A stretch of DNA of 64,000 nucleotides from NCBI RefSeq assembly GCF_028209395.1, contig NZ_JAQLDQ010000005.1, forward strand, positions 42,454 to 106,453, given 5' to 3'. The notes under the pieces are model-generated. The model saw only the letters and a list, made by a program, of their open reading frames with translations, was not told the DNA's origin and did no database searches. Source of the stretch: Collinsella aerofaciens. GTDB taxonomy: Bacteria; Actinomycetota; Coriobacteriia; Coriobacteriales; Coriobacteriaceae. Shown here piece by piece: positions 1 to 8,966 of this stretch. The translations under genes and the position numbers were made by a program. Position 1 is the stretch's first letter. Each line of letters opens with the position of its first letter.

Positions 1-320
1 TCATCACCGTCGAGAAGATCGAGGGCAATGAGGGCGACAAGGTCACCCTGCCGGTCATCTTCCTCAACGATGGTAAGAAGATCGTCACCGATCCCGACAA
101 GCTGGCCAAGGCCAAGGTTACCGCTCAGATCGTTGAGCAGTTCAAGGGCGAGAAGCAGCTGGTCTTCAAGTTCCACAAGCGTAAGCGCTATCGTCGTCTG
201 AAGGGTCACCGTCAGCAGCTCACCAAGCTGAAGATCGTGAAGGTCCAGGCTACGTCCCGCGCCAAGAAGGCTGTCAAGGCAGAGGCCGAGGCTTTTGCCG
301 AGGCTCCCGTCGCCGAGTAG
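1..320 (+). CDS. rplU: 50S ribosomal protein L21 (5'-truncated by window edge)
   Basis: Large-subunit ribosomal protein. The visible part reads in the frame whose codons start at position 3 and ends at TAG 318-320. It contains the L21 signature of a basic KRKRYRRLKGHRQ stretch (positions about 180-220) followed by an Ala/Glu-rich tail. The N-terminus lies outside the window, so length and start cannot be judged. It is followed 33 bp later by rpmA, the usual rplU-rpmA pairing. Identification rests on the conserved basic motif and the gene order. Confidence 0.93.
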   Translation, partial: ITVEKIEGNEGDKVTLPVIFLNDGKKIVTDPDKLAKAKVTAQIVEQFKGEKQLVFKFHKRKRYRRLKGHRQQLTKLKIVKVQATSRAKKAVKAEAEAFAEAPVAE

Positions 321-353
321 ATTACACTCGTAACGAAAGAGTAGGTATACACA

Positions 354-611
354 ATGGCACACAAAAAAGGACTCGGTTCCTCCCGTAATGGCCGTGACTC
401 CCGCGGTCAGCGCCTTGGCACGAAGCGCTATGCCGGCCAGACGGTAACCACGGGCACGATTCTCGTCCGTCAGCACGGCACTCACATCCACCCGGGTGAG
501 AACGTTGGCCGTGGCAAGGACGACACGCTGTTCGCGCTGGTCGACGGTACCGTTGAGTTCCACAAGGGTATCAAGCACAGGGTCAGCGTACGCCCGCTCG
601 CGAACGCGTAA
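354..611 (+). CDS. rpmA: 50S ribosomal protein L27
   Basis: L27, whose N-terminus reaches toward the peptidyl-transferase centre. The 85-residue protein starts [16 protein letters not shown], the form that needs no N-terminal processing (unlike the Firmicutes/Staphylococcus form with a cleaved leader). The core motifs GTKRYAGQ and [22 protein letters not shown] are intact, and the length is normal for the family. A Shine-Dalgarno-like AAAGAG sits upstream of ATG 354. It lies between rplU and obg, the standard arrangement. Confidence 0.97.
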   Translation: MAHKKGLGSSRNGRDSRGQRLGTKRYAGQTVTTGTILVRQHGTHIHPGENVGRGKDDTLFALVDGTVEFHKGIKHRVSVRPLANA

Positions 612-683
612 TTCACCCTTCATAGAGCACATATGTGGGAGGCACTTGAGTTTTAGGATTCAAGGGTCTCCCTCTTTTTGTAG

Positions 684-2162
<1,479 letters not shown>

Positions 2163-2165
2163 GCC

Positions 2166-2843
2166 ATGTCGCTGCGCGGTGGAATCGGTTTGCCCGAGCT
2201 GCCCATAAAAGAGGGCAAGGAGTTTCGGCTTGGCATTATGGGCGGCACATTCGACCCGATTCATTACGGGCACCTGGTGACTGCCGAGCAGGCGCGCGAG
2301 TCGCTCGACTTGGACGCTGTGCTCTTTATGCCGGCGGGCTCTCCCGCCTTTAAGCTTGACAAGCCGGTTACGCCTGCCGAGGACCGTTATGCCATGACGG
2401 TCCTCGCCACCGCCGCGAACCCGGCCTTTTTGGCGAGCCGGTTCGAGATTGACCGTCCGGGTGTAACCTATACGGCCGATACGCTTCATGCCCTTCGCGA
2501 TTTTTACCCGCCGCAGGTAAAGCTCTACTTTATTACGGGCGCCGATGCGATTATCGATATTGTGACCTGGCATGATGCCGAACGAATCGCTGAGCTTGCT
2601 ACCTTTATTGCGGCGACGCGACCGGGCTTTGATATCGATACGGCGCGTGCCCGAATCAAAGAGTCGGGGCTGCCGTTCGACGTGCGCTATATTCAGATTC
2701 CGGCGCTGGCGATCAGCTCGACGAACATTCGTAAGCGAGTTGCCCGCGGCATGAGCGTGCGCTATCTTACGAGCGAGTCCGTGCTCGGCTACATTCGCAA
2801 GCGCAGGCTATATGCCGATTTGGGCCAAGAAGATTTTGAGTGA
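2166..2843 (+). CDS. nadD: Nicotinate-nucleotide adenylyltransferase
   Basis: Converts nicotinate mononucleotide and ATP to deamido-NAD in NAD biosynthesis. The 225-residue protein has the nucleotidyltransferase signature GGTFDPIHYGH (about residues 26-36) and the C-terminal ISSTNIRKR motif (about 183-191). It is slightly longer than typical NadD because of about 20 N-terminal residues before the first beta strand; an internal start cannot be excluded. ATG 2166 lies 3 bp after the obg stop. Its last codons overlap yqeK by 4 bp, suggesting translational coupling. Confidence 0.95.
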   Translation: MSLRGGIGLPELPIKEGKEFRLGIMGGTFDPIHYGHLVTAEQARESLDLDAVLFMPAGSPAFKLDKPVTPAEDRYAMTVLATAANPAFLASRFEIDRPGVTYTADTLHALRDFYPPQVKLYFITGADAIIDIVTWHDAERIAELATFIAATRPGFDIDTARARIKESGLPFDVRYIQIPALAISSTNIRKRVARGMSVRYLTSESVLGYIRKRRLYADLGQEDFE

Positions 2844-3463
2844 TGGGGGCTACGTTGTCGGTAGAGGATCAGTTTGAGGGCGATGAGCGCGCGCTGCTCA
2901 AGCGCATTCAAGAGCTGCTCGATGTTCGCATGAAAGATAAGCGCAAGCGCTATGTGCATTCGCTGGGTGTTGCCGAGACCGCACTTCATCTGGCCGAGGT
3001 CTACGGCGTTGACCGCTTTGATGCGGCTGCCGCCGGCTTAATTCACGACTGGGACAAGGTTCTTTCCGATGACGAGCTCGTGGCCCGCGCGCTTCACTAT
3101 GGCATCAAGGTTGCCGGCTCTCCTTCCGCCGCGACGCCGCTTTTGCATGGCCCTGTTGCCGCCTATGAGCTTCCGCAGCTTTTTCCCGAGCTGTCACCGG
3201 CCGTTTTCCAGGCTGTCGACCGTCACACCGTGGGTGCCTGCGACATGACGCCGCTCGATATGGTGGTCTTTGTGGCAGATGCCATCGAGCCCAACCGTCA
3301 CGGCGACTATGCCCATGCGCTGCGCAAGATGGTGGGGAAGTTCTCGCTCGATGAGTTGTTCTTCTCCTGTTTTGCGCAGGGTCTGGTCTATGTGATCCAG
3401 TCCGGGCGCTATCTTTATCCCACGGCTATTACGATTTACAACCATTACGCCCAGCTGCGCTAG
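2840..3463 (+). CDS. yqeK: HD-domain hydrolase YqeK (probable diadenosine tetraphosphatase)
   Basis: YqeK-family HD phosphohydrolases cleave Ap4A symmetrically; the family is usually encoded next to nadD, as here. The 207-residue protein shows HSLGVAE (about residue 40) and the HD signature LIHDWDK (about 66-73), then further metal-ligand histidines (LLHGPVAA, DRHT) and the ADAIEPNR motif typical of YqeK. ATG 2840 overlaps the end of nadD (ATGA-type junction). The specific Ap4A substrate is family knowledge, not visible in the sequence. Confidence 0.9.
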   Translation: MMGATLSVEDQFEGDERALLKRIQELLDVRMKDKRKRYVHSLGVAETALHLAEVYGVDRFDAAAAGLIHDWDKVLSDDELVARALHYGIKVAGSPSAATPLLHGPVAAYELPQLFPELSPAVFQAVDRHTVGACDMTPLDMVVFVADAIEPNRHGDYAHALRKMVGKFSLDELFFSCFAQGLVYVIQSGRYLYPTAITIYNHYAQLR

Positions 3464-3491
3464 CTCGGGTGTGTCTAGAAAGAGGTATTCC

Positions 3492-3947
3492 ATGGCCGAC
3501 GAGACCATGACTGACGAGCAGATTCTTGAAGGTGTGGAGCACAAGAGTTTCGTTGCCACGTCCGACCGCACCGCCGCCTCGCTGTCCGCGAGCGGTGTCG
3601 CCGCCGAGGATGTCGCCCGCGCCGCCGCGCAGGCCGCCTACGACAAGAAGGGCGAGGACGTGCAGGTGCTCGACCTGACCGAGCTTTCCGACGTGTGCGA
3701 CTACTTTGTGCTTGCCACCGGTACCAACAACCGCCAGGTCGATTCGATTGTCGACGAGATCGAGGAGAAGGTTGCCGAGGCTTGCGGCGAGCATCCGTTC
3801 TCCATCGAGGGCCGCGAGCAGAAGACCTGGATGCTCATGGACTACGGCTCGGTTGTCGTCCACGTCTTCACTCCCGAAGCCCGCGACTTCTACCGCCTAG
3901 AAAAGCTCTGGGGTGACGCCCCCCAGCTCCCCCTCAATCTCCTCTAG
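3492..3947 (+). CDS. rsfS: Ribosomal silencing factor RsfS
   Basis: RsfS binds L14 on the 50S subunit and blocks subunit joining when nutrients are limiting. The core DVQVLDLTELSDVCDYFVLATG through HVFTPEARDFYRLEKLW is diagnostic. I start at ATG 3492, preceded by AAAGAGG; an in-frame GTG at 3471 is possible but poorly placed. Even so the protein is 151 residues, about 40 longer than many RsfS proteins, with an Ala/Ser/Asp-rich N-terminal extension of about 55 residues before the conserved core. It is the last gene of the rplU operon, before a strong terminator. Confidence 0.92.
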   Translation: MADETMTDEQILEGVEHKSFVATSDRTAASLSASGVAAEDVARAAAQAAYDKKGEDVQVLDLTELSDVCDYFVLATGTNNRQVDSIVDEIEEKVAEACGEHPFSIEGREQKTWMLMDYGSVVVHVFTPEARDFYRLEKLWGDAPQLPLNLL

Positions 3948-3991
3948 TAGCTCATTTGATACGGGGCTTTTTAGCTAGCTTCGCGCATTTC

Positions 3992-4034
3992 GCCGGGCAG
4001 TTGCGGTTTTCCGCACCTGCCCGGCTTTCTTTTT
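3992..4034 (+). terminator. Rho-independent terminator after rsfS
   Basis: A 15-bp stem (3992-4006 with 4011-4025, one mismatch) closes on a TTTT loop and is followed by a T-rich tail at 4026-4034. It ends the rplU-rsfS unit just before the convergent dinB stop. Confidence 0.9.
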
Positions 4035-4046
4035 GCCTAAAGGCGG

Positions 4047-5300
4047 TTAATCGTTGAAGCGGGATTGGCGGCCGAAAGATAGGGCGGTGTCGCCGAATTT
4101 GTCTCGGACGGCGTCGATGGCGACGGAGAGGTCGCGTCGGTCGCTGGATTGGGCCCCGCGGTCATCGACTTCGCAGAACAGGTCAGTCTGGATGCCGCCC
4201 TGATGGTCAAAGTCGCTCATGCCGATGCCTGCTAAGCGCACGTGCATTCCTTCCTGCCAGATGTTGTCGAGCAGTTCGAGTGCAACCGCCACGAAGATGT
4301 TCTCATCGTCGGTCGGATGAGGCAGCCGGCGCTGTGCCGAGCGACCGTTTCCATACGAATACTTGAGCTTGAGCGTCACCGTGGCGCCCGTTAGTCCCTG
4401 ACGGCGCAGGCGGCGTCCCACTGACTCGCCCAGCAGCGCAATCGCCGCCTCAATATCCCCACGCTCAGTCAAATCTTTCGCAAAGGTGCGTTCATTGCTG
4501 ACCGACTTGACCTCGCGCTCTTCATCGAGACTCGTGACTTCAGAGATTTCGAGTCCCAGCGCACGCTGGCGCATGCGTTCGCCGTTGACGCCAAAAATAG
4601 AGGACAAGGTGGATTCCGGTGCACGTGATAGCTCGCCGAGGGTGTAGATGCGCATGCGGCGCAGTCGCTCCTCGGCCGAGCGCCCGATGCCGCTCATGGC
4701 AGATACCGGCAGCGCGGCCAAAAAGCGCTGCTCGGTTCCGGGGCGCACGATGGTCAGCCCAAACGGCTTATCCCGCTCGCTTGCGATCTTTGCGACCGTC
4801 TTGTTGCAGCCCACGCCAATGGAGCAGGTCACTCCCAGCCCTGCCACGCGGTCGCTTATACGCCGCGCAACCAGCAGCGGGTCTTCGGGCGCAAAGCGAC
4901 CCGGTGTGATATCGATAAAGGCTTCGTCGATGGATACGCGCTCAACGCGCGGGGTCTCGTCGGCGAGAATCGCCATGACCTGCGCGCTGACCTCGCGGTA
5001 GCGATTAAAATGCCCATGCGTCCAAATGGCTTGCGGGCACAAGCGCCGCGCCTCGGCCGAGGCCATGGCAGAGTGCACGCCAAAGCGACGTGCCTCATAC
5101 GAACACGTGGACACGACGCCACGCGAATCGGCGTCTCCGCCCACGATGAGCGGCTTTCCGCGCCATTCGGGATGATCGAGCATCTCCACGCTCGCAAAAA
5201 ACGCATCAAGGTCCATCAGGCCCACCGCCGGACCCGTCCAGGGCGGCGGCGTGACGCCCATGGCATCCTCATAACCGTATGTATGTTCGCGTCTTTCCAT
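4047..5300 (-). CDS. dinB: DNA polymerase IV (Y-family translesion polymerase)
   Basis: Error-prone lesion-bypass polymerase. The 417-residue protein has the Y-family motif LMDLDAFFASVE (about 28-39) with the first catalytic aspartates and VSIDEAFID (about 122-130) with the second acidic pair. A helix-hairpin-helix segment (VSAMSGIGRSAEERL) and a little-finger region follow. The C-terminus ends SFGRQSRFND and no obvious beta-clamp QLxLF motif is seen. The start at 5300 has no Shine-Dalgarno; a TATACT element lies 6 nt upstream, suggesting a leaderless mRNA. The gene is monocistronic and convergent with rsfS. Confidence 0.95.
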   Translation of the reverse strand: MERREHTYGYEDAMGVTPPPWTGPAVGLMDLDAFFASVEMLDHPEWRGKPLIVGGDADSRGVVSTCSYEARRFGVHSAMASAEARRLCPQAIWTHGHFNRYREVSAQVMAILADETPRVERVSIDEAFIDITPGRFAPEDPLLVARRISDRVAGLGVTCSIGVGCNKTVAKIASERDKPFGLTIVRPGTEQRFLAALPVSAMSGIGRSAEERLRRMRIYTLGELSRAPESTLSSIFGVNGERMRQRALGLEISEVTSLDEEREVKSVSNERTFAKDLTERGDIEAAIALLGESVGRRLRRQGLTGATVTLKLKYSYGNGRSAQRRLPHPTDDENIFVAVALELLDNIWQEGMHVRLAGIGMSDFDHQGGIQTDLFCEVDDRGAQSSDRRDLSVAIDAVRDKFGDTALSFGRQSRFND

Positions 5301-5306
5301 GTCATG

Positions 5307-5312
5307 AGTATA
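5307..5312 (-). promoter_or_regulatory. -10 element of dinB, placed for a leaderless transcript
   Basis: On the minus strand TATACT (5312 to 5307) is separated by 6 nt from the dinB ATG at 5300, so transcription would start at or beside the A of ATG. No convincing -35 hexamer is seen. Confidence 0.5.
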
Positions 5313-5344
5313 CCGCGCAGCTCATGTGGGGTGCGTGTATGTGC

Positions 5345-5445
5345 TTGCAAATCCTGAATTCTTGTCTAAGATATGGATTTGCCCTCGACTACACCGAAGA
5401 AGTTGGTCTCACGGACTTCACCTGCCCGCGTCGATGGCGTATTAT
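5345..5445 (+). promoter_or_regulatory. Candidate promoters of the rpsP operon
   Basis: Two candidates precede rpsP. TTGCAA (5345-5350), a 16-bp spacer and TAAGAT (5367-5372) would give a leader of about 120 nt. A second -10-like TATTAT at 5440-5445 lies closer, with only a weak -35 (TTCACC, about 5417). I cannot tell which is used. Confidence 0.4.
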
Positions 5446-5501
5446 GTTCAGCTGTTTGTTTGTAGTTGCAGCCTAAAGCTGCTTGGTTGGAGGAGTTTCC
5501 T

Positions 5502-5843
5502 TTGGCAGTCAAGATTCGCCTTGCTCGTCACGGCGCTAAGAAGCGTCCGTACTACCGTGTCGTCGTCGCCGATTCCCGCGCCCCGCGTGACGGTCGTATC
5601 ATCGAGGAGGTTGGCCGCTACAACCCGATGACCGCCCCCAAGACCATCAACCTCGACCTCGAGAAGATCGCCGACTGGCAGTCCAAGGGCGCTCAGCTCA
5701 CCGACGCCGTCGCCGCTCTGGTCAAGGCCGCCAACGAGGGCGAGAAGACCGAGACCGTCGTCAAGAAGTCCAAGAAGCAGCTCGCCAAAGAGGCCGAGGC
5801 CGCTAAGGCTGCCGCTGAGGCCGCTGAGGGCGCCGAGGAGTAA
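5502..5843 (+). CDS. rpsP: 30S ribosomal protein S16
   Basis: Small-subunit protein needed for 30S assembly. The conserved N-terminus [31 protein letters not shown] follows TTG 5502, which has GGAGGAG (5489-5495) well placed upstream; the reading frame is open further 5' but that part lacks family similarity. The length is 113 residues. Its C-terminus is an Ala/Glu/Lys-rich tail longer than the minimal S16. It leads the rpsP-khpA-rimM-trmD-lepB operon. Confidence 0.96.
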   Translation: MAVKIRLARHGAKKRPYYRVVVADSRAPRDGRIIEEVGRYNPMTAPKTINLDLEKIADWQSKGAQLTDAVAALVKAANEGEKTETVVKKSKKQLAKEAEAAKAAAEAAEGAEE

Positions 5844-5846
5844 ATC

Positions 5847-6131
5847 GTGCCTGAGGTTGACGCTGCACAGCTCGAGGGTGAGGCAATGCTCTCAGATCGC
5901 ATCGCCGATCTCGTCGAATATCTCGTTGTTCAGATCGTCGACGACCCGGATTCCGTGAGCCTTGAGGTCATCGATGGTGACGACGCCTCTACGATTGAGG
6001 TTTCGGTCGCCGAGGATGACGTCGCTAAGGTCATCGGCCGTCGTGGCCGTACCATCAAGGCCATTCGCACGCTCGCCCGTGCACTGGCCGCTCGCCTCGA
6101 CACTGCTGTCGAGGTAGAGGTTCTGGGCTAG
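5847..6131 (+). CDS. khpA: KH-domain RNA-binding protein KhpA
   Basis: KhpA-type proteins (YlqC/UPF0109) bind RNA through one KH domain, usually with KhpB, and affect cell division and elongation in Gram-positives. The protein shows the KH GxxG loop VIGRRGRTIKAIRTL. GTG 5847 gives 94 residues and follows the rpsP stop by 3 bp. ATG 5886 (81 residues), preceded by GAGGGTGAGG, matches the usual family length better and may be the true start. The position between rpsP and rimM is the classic location. Confidence 0.92.
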   Translation: MPEVDAAQLEGEAMLSDRIADLVEYLVVQIVDDPDSVSLEVIDGDDASTIEVSVAEDDVAKVIGRRGRTIKAIRTLARALAARLDTAVEVEVLG

Positions 6132-6135
6132 GACC

Positions 6136-6657
6136 TTGAGGTCCCAGTACAAAAACATCGCCCGTGTTGTCAAGCCGCACGGAAGGAAGGGGGAGGTCCT
6201 CGCGCAGCCGCTGCGGGGGCTTCCTTCTGTATTAGAGCCTGGTATGCGCGTCGCCCTGACGCCGCCGGCGCTCAAGCGCGACCGCTTTTGCACGGTCGTG
6301 TCCGTCACCGATACGGGCGATGGCGATCTGGTCTCGTTTGAGGGCATTGACGACTTGACGGCCGCCGAGGGCATCACGGGATGCTACGTGCTGGCAAATC
6401 GTGACGATTTTGAGCTCGATTCGCTCGACACTGCCTATACCGACCTGATGGGTCGCGAGGTGGTCGACGAGCGCTTCGGTTCGCTCGGTACGATCGTCGA
6501 GATCATGTCGACGCCCGCCAACGATGTTTGGGTTGTCGAGGGTGATCGGTACGGCGAGGTACTGATTCCCGTGATCGAGCAGGTCGTGCTCGATCTTCCC
6601 GACACAGGAACAATTTCCGTCCACGTTATGGACGGCCTGATCGATATGGACAAGTAG
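6136..6657 (+). CDS. rimM: Ribosome maturation factor RimM
   Basis: 16S rRNA processing protein that binds S19 during 30S head assembly. It has 173 residues. The N-terminal beta-barrel domain begins IARVVKPHGRKGEVLAQPL, and the PRC-barrel domain contains DLMGREVV, NDVWVVEG and LIPVIEQVV. TTG 6136 lies 4 bp after the khpA stop; no better start is seen. trmD follows after 10 bp. Confidence 0.95.
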   Translation: MRSQYKNIARVVKPHGRKGEVLAQPLRGLPSVLEPGMRVALTPPALKRDRFCTVVSVTDTGDGDLVSFEGIDDLTAAEGITGCYVLANRDDFELDSLDTAYTDLMGREVVDERFGSLGTIVEIMSTPANDVWVVEGDRYGEVLIPVIEQVVLDLPDTGTISVHVMDGLIDMDK

Positions 6658-6667
6658 GGAGGACAAC

Positions 6668-7426
6668 ATGCTGATCGAGACCCTTTCGGTCTTTCCCGAG
6701 ATGTTTGAGCCCGTCATGTCCACATCGATCTTGGGCCGCGCCCGCAAGGCCGGCCTTTTTGATTTTAAGGCGTATAACCTGCGCGACTGGACGCACGACC
6801 GCCATCGTACTGTCGATGACGAGCCGTACGGCGGCGGGCAGGGCATGCTCATGAAGGTCGAGCCTATCGCAGAGGCCATCGAGGCCATTAGCGCAGAGGG
6901 TCCCAAGCCCACTGTGGTGTTCTTTACCCCCTGTGGCGAGCCTTTTACGCAGCGTGTGGCCGAGCGCCTGCTCAAAAGTGAGCGCCTGCTGTTTGTGTGC
7001 AGTCGCTACGAGGGCGTCGACGAGCGCGCGTATGCGTATGCCGATGAGCGTCTGTCGATCGGCGACTACGTGCTCACGGGCGGCGAGCTTCCCGCTATGG
7101 TCGTTGCCGATGCCGTCGTACGCCTGATTCCCGGCGCCCTGGGCGACGAGATGAGCAACGTGGACGAGTCGTTCTCGACCGCCGAGGATGGAGGCCTGCT
7201 CGAGTACGCGCAGTACACCCGTCCTGCCGAGTTCAACGGCGAGGGCGTGCCTCCGGTGCTCGTGAGCGGCGATCACGCCAAGGTCGATGCCTGGCGTCGC
7301 AAGAACGCCATCGAGCGCACCTGCCGCTGGCGTCCCGATCTGATCGAGACGGCGCGGCTCACGCCCGAGGAGCGCGCTTACGCGCAGGAGATCCTTGACG
7401 CTTCGTATTCGCAGAGCGAGGAGTGA
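6668..7426 (+). CDS. trmD: tRNA (guanine-N1)-methyltransferase TrmD
   Basis: Methylates G37 of tRNAs with S-adenosylmethionine and so prevents +1 frameshifting. The 252-residue SPOUT enzyme begins MLIETLSVFPEMF and contains LRDWTHDRHRTVDDEPYGGG, the cofactor-knot segments CSRYEGVDER and IGDYVLTGGELPA, and a C-terminal helical domain. A GGAGG-type site (6658-6663) precedes ATG 6668. It overlaps or abuts lepB, consistent with coupled translation. Confidence 0.97.
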   Translation: MLIETLSVFPEMFEPVMSTSILGRARKAGLFDFKAYNLRDWTHDRHRTVDDEPYGGGQGMLMKVEPIAEAIEAISAEGPKPTVVFFTPCGEPFTQRVAERLLKSERLLFVCSRYEGVDERAYAYADERLSIGDYVLTGGELPAMVVADAVVRLIPGALGDEMSNVDESFSTAEDGGLLEYAQYTRPAEFNGEGVPPVLVSGDHAKVDAWRRKNAIERTCRWRPDLIETARLTPEERAYAQEILDASYSQSEE

Positions 7427-7428
7427 GT

Positions 7429-7992
7429 ATGGTTCCTACGCAACATTCCGCGTTGAGGGGCGCTTTTGAGTGGATCGCGGTCATCGCGATCGCGCTCGTG
7501 GCCACCTTCCTGATCCGCACCTTTGTGGTCGAGCCCTTTGTGGTGCCCACCGGCTCTATGGAGGACACGATCGAGATTGGCGACCAGATCCTGGCACAAA
7601 AGGTGAGCCTCGAGCTCGGTCAGCCCGTCAAGCAGGGCGATATCGTGGTGTTTCACAACCCCGATGGCACCTCCGAGCATGATGTTCTTGTCAAGCGTGT
7701 TATTGCCACGGCCGGCCAGACGGTCGACCTGCAGGATGGCAAGGTGGTCGTTGACGGCCAAGCGCTCGACGAGGACTATACGACGGGCATGAGCTGGCCA
7801 CTTTCGGTCCAAGCACCCGGCACTCAGGTAAGCTATCCCTACACCGTTCCCGACGGGTGCGTGTGGGTGATGGGCGACAACCGCGAAAACTCTGCCGACT
7901 CACGCTACTTTGGTCCCGTCGATCGCTCTGATTTGATCGCTGTGGCACTCGTTCGCTACTGGCCGCTCAACCGCATCGGCGCTATCGACTAA
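7429..7992 (+). CDS. lepB: Signal peptidase I
   Basis: Membrane serine protease that removes signal peptides from exported proteins. The 187-residue protein has one N-terminal membrane segment (about residues 14-33). The catalytic Ser lies in PTGSMEDT (Ser43) and the general-base Lys in VLVKRVIA (Lys89). Box E is GDNRENSADSRYFGPV. ATG 7429 is chosen because GAGGAG lies just upstream; GTG 7423 is a poorer alternative. It closes the rpsP operon. In many genomes lepB lies near rplS/rnhB, but here glyQS-ppsR-ppdK intervene. Confidence 0.94.
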   Translation: MVPTQHSALRGAFEWIAVIAIALVATFLIRTFVVEPFVVPTGSMEDTIEIGDQILAQKVSLELGQPVKQGDIVVFHNPDGTSEHDVLVKRVIATAGQTVDLQDGKVVVDGQALDEDYTTGMSWPLSVQAPGTQVSYPYTVPDGCVWVMGDNRENSADSRYFGPVDRSDLIAVALVRYWPLNRIGAID

Positions 7993-7999
7993 AAACCGC

Positions 8000-8005
8000 T
8001 ATAGT
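8000..8005 (+). promoter_or_regulatory. -10 element upstream of glyQ
   Basis: TATAGT at 8000-8005, 46 bp before glyQ, in the short gap after lepB. No good -35 is visible. The same hexamer is found upstream of ppdK, rpmB and rpsT in this window. Confidence 0.4.
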
Positions 8006-8051
8006 ACAGTACCTAACCGTGTAATCGTTTCGACGAGGGGATATTAGAGGC

Positions 8052-8963
8052 ATGAACGCTTCATCGCTTTCCTTCCAAGACATCATCCTGCGCCTCCAGC
8101 AGTACTGGGGCGAGCAGGGCTGCGTCATTATGCAGCCCTATGACTCCGAGGTCGGTGCCGGTACCTTCCATACCGCGACCACGCTGCGCTCGCTCGGTCC
8201 CGCCGAGTGGCGCACCTGCTATGCGCAGCCTTGCCGCCGTCCCGCCGACGGCCGCTACGGCGAGAACCCCAACCGCATGCAGCACTACTATCAGTTCCAG
8301 GTGCTCATCAAGCCCTCACCGGTCAACGCCCAGGAGCTTTACCTGGGGTCTCTTGCCGCTATCGGTCTGGACCCCAACGACCATGACGTCCGCTTTGTCG
8401 AGGACGACTGGGAGAGCCCGACGCTCGGCGCCTGGGGCCTTGGCTGGGAGGTCTGGCTCAACGGCATGGAGGTCACGCAGTTTACGTACTTCCAGCAGGT
8501 AGGCGGCATCGAGGTCGACCCCGTGCCCGTCGAGATCACCTATGGCCTAGAGCGCATTGCCATGTATGCGCAGGGCGTTAACTCGGTCTACGACTTGGTG
8601 TGGAGCTACCTGCCCGACGGCACGCCCATGACCTATGGCGACGTGTTCCTCGAGAACGAGCGCGAGTTCAGTGCCTATAACTTTGAGGTCGCAAACGTCG
8701 AGATGATGCGTCAGAAGTTTGACGACTACGAGGCCGAGTGCCATTCCTGCCTGGAGCGCAAGCTGCCGCTGCCGGCATATGACTGCGTCATGAAGTGCAG
8801 CCACGCTTTCAACCTGCTCGATGCTCGCGGCGCCCTGTCCGCGGTCGAGCGTGCCAACTACATCCTGCGCGTCCGCGCCGTCGCCAAGGCGTGCTGCGAG
8901 GCCTACATGGCCGAGGTCGCCGGAGTCAACGAGAATGCCGATCAGGAAGGCGAGGTGGCGTAA
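8052..8963 (+). CDS. glyQ: Glycine--tRNA ligase alpha subunit
   Basis: Catalytic subunit of the bacterial heterotetrameric glycyl-tRNA synthetase. It has 303 residues, normal length. The conserved N-terminus [20 protein letters not shown] and class II motifs ([46 protein letters not shown]) are all present. AGAGG lies just before ATG 8052. The stop is 3 bp upstream of glyS, the usual alpha-beta pair. The short leader leaves no room for a T-box. Confidence 0.97.
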   Translation: MNASSLSFQDIILRLQQYWGEQGCVIMQPYDSEVGAGTFHTATTLRSLGPAEWRTCYAQPCRRPADGRYGENPNRMQHYYQFQVLIKPSPVNAQELYLGSLAAIGLDPNDHDVRFVEDDWESPTLGAWGLGWEVWLNGMEVTQFTYFQQVGGIEVDPVPVEITYGLERIAMYAQGVNSVYDLVWSYLPDGTPMTYGDVFLENEREFSAYNFEVANVEMMRQKFDDYEAECHSCLERKLPLPAYDCVMKCSHAFNLLDARGALSAVERANYILRVRAVAKACCEAYMAEVAGVNENADQEGEVA

Positions 8964-8966
8964 GCC

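Noticed and set aside
8006..8051. Possible T-box riboswitch upstream of glyQ
   Set aside because: The leader is under 50 nt, too short for a T-box; no AGGGUGG-like element is seen.
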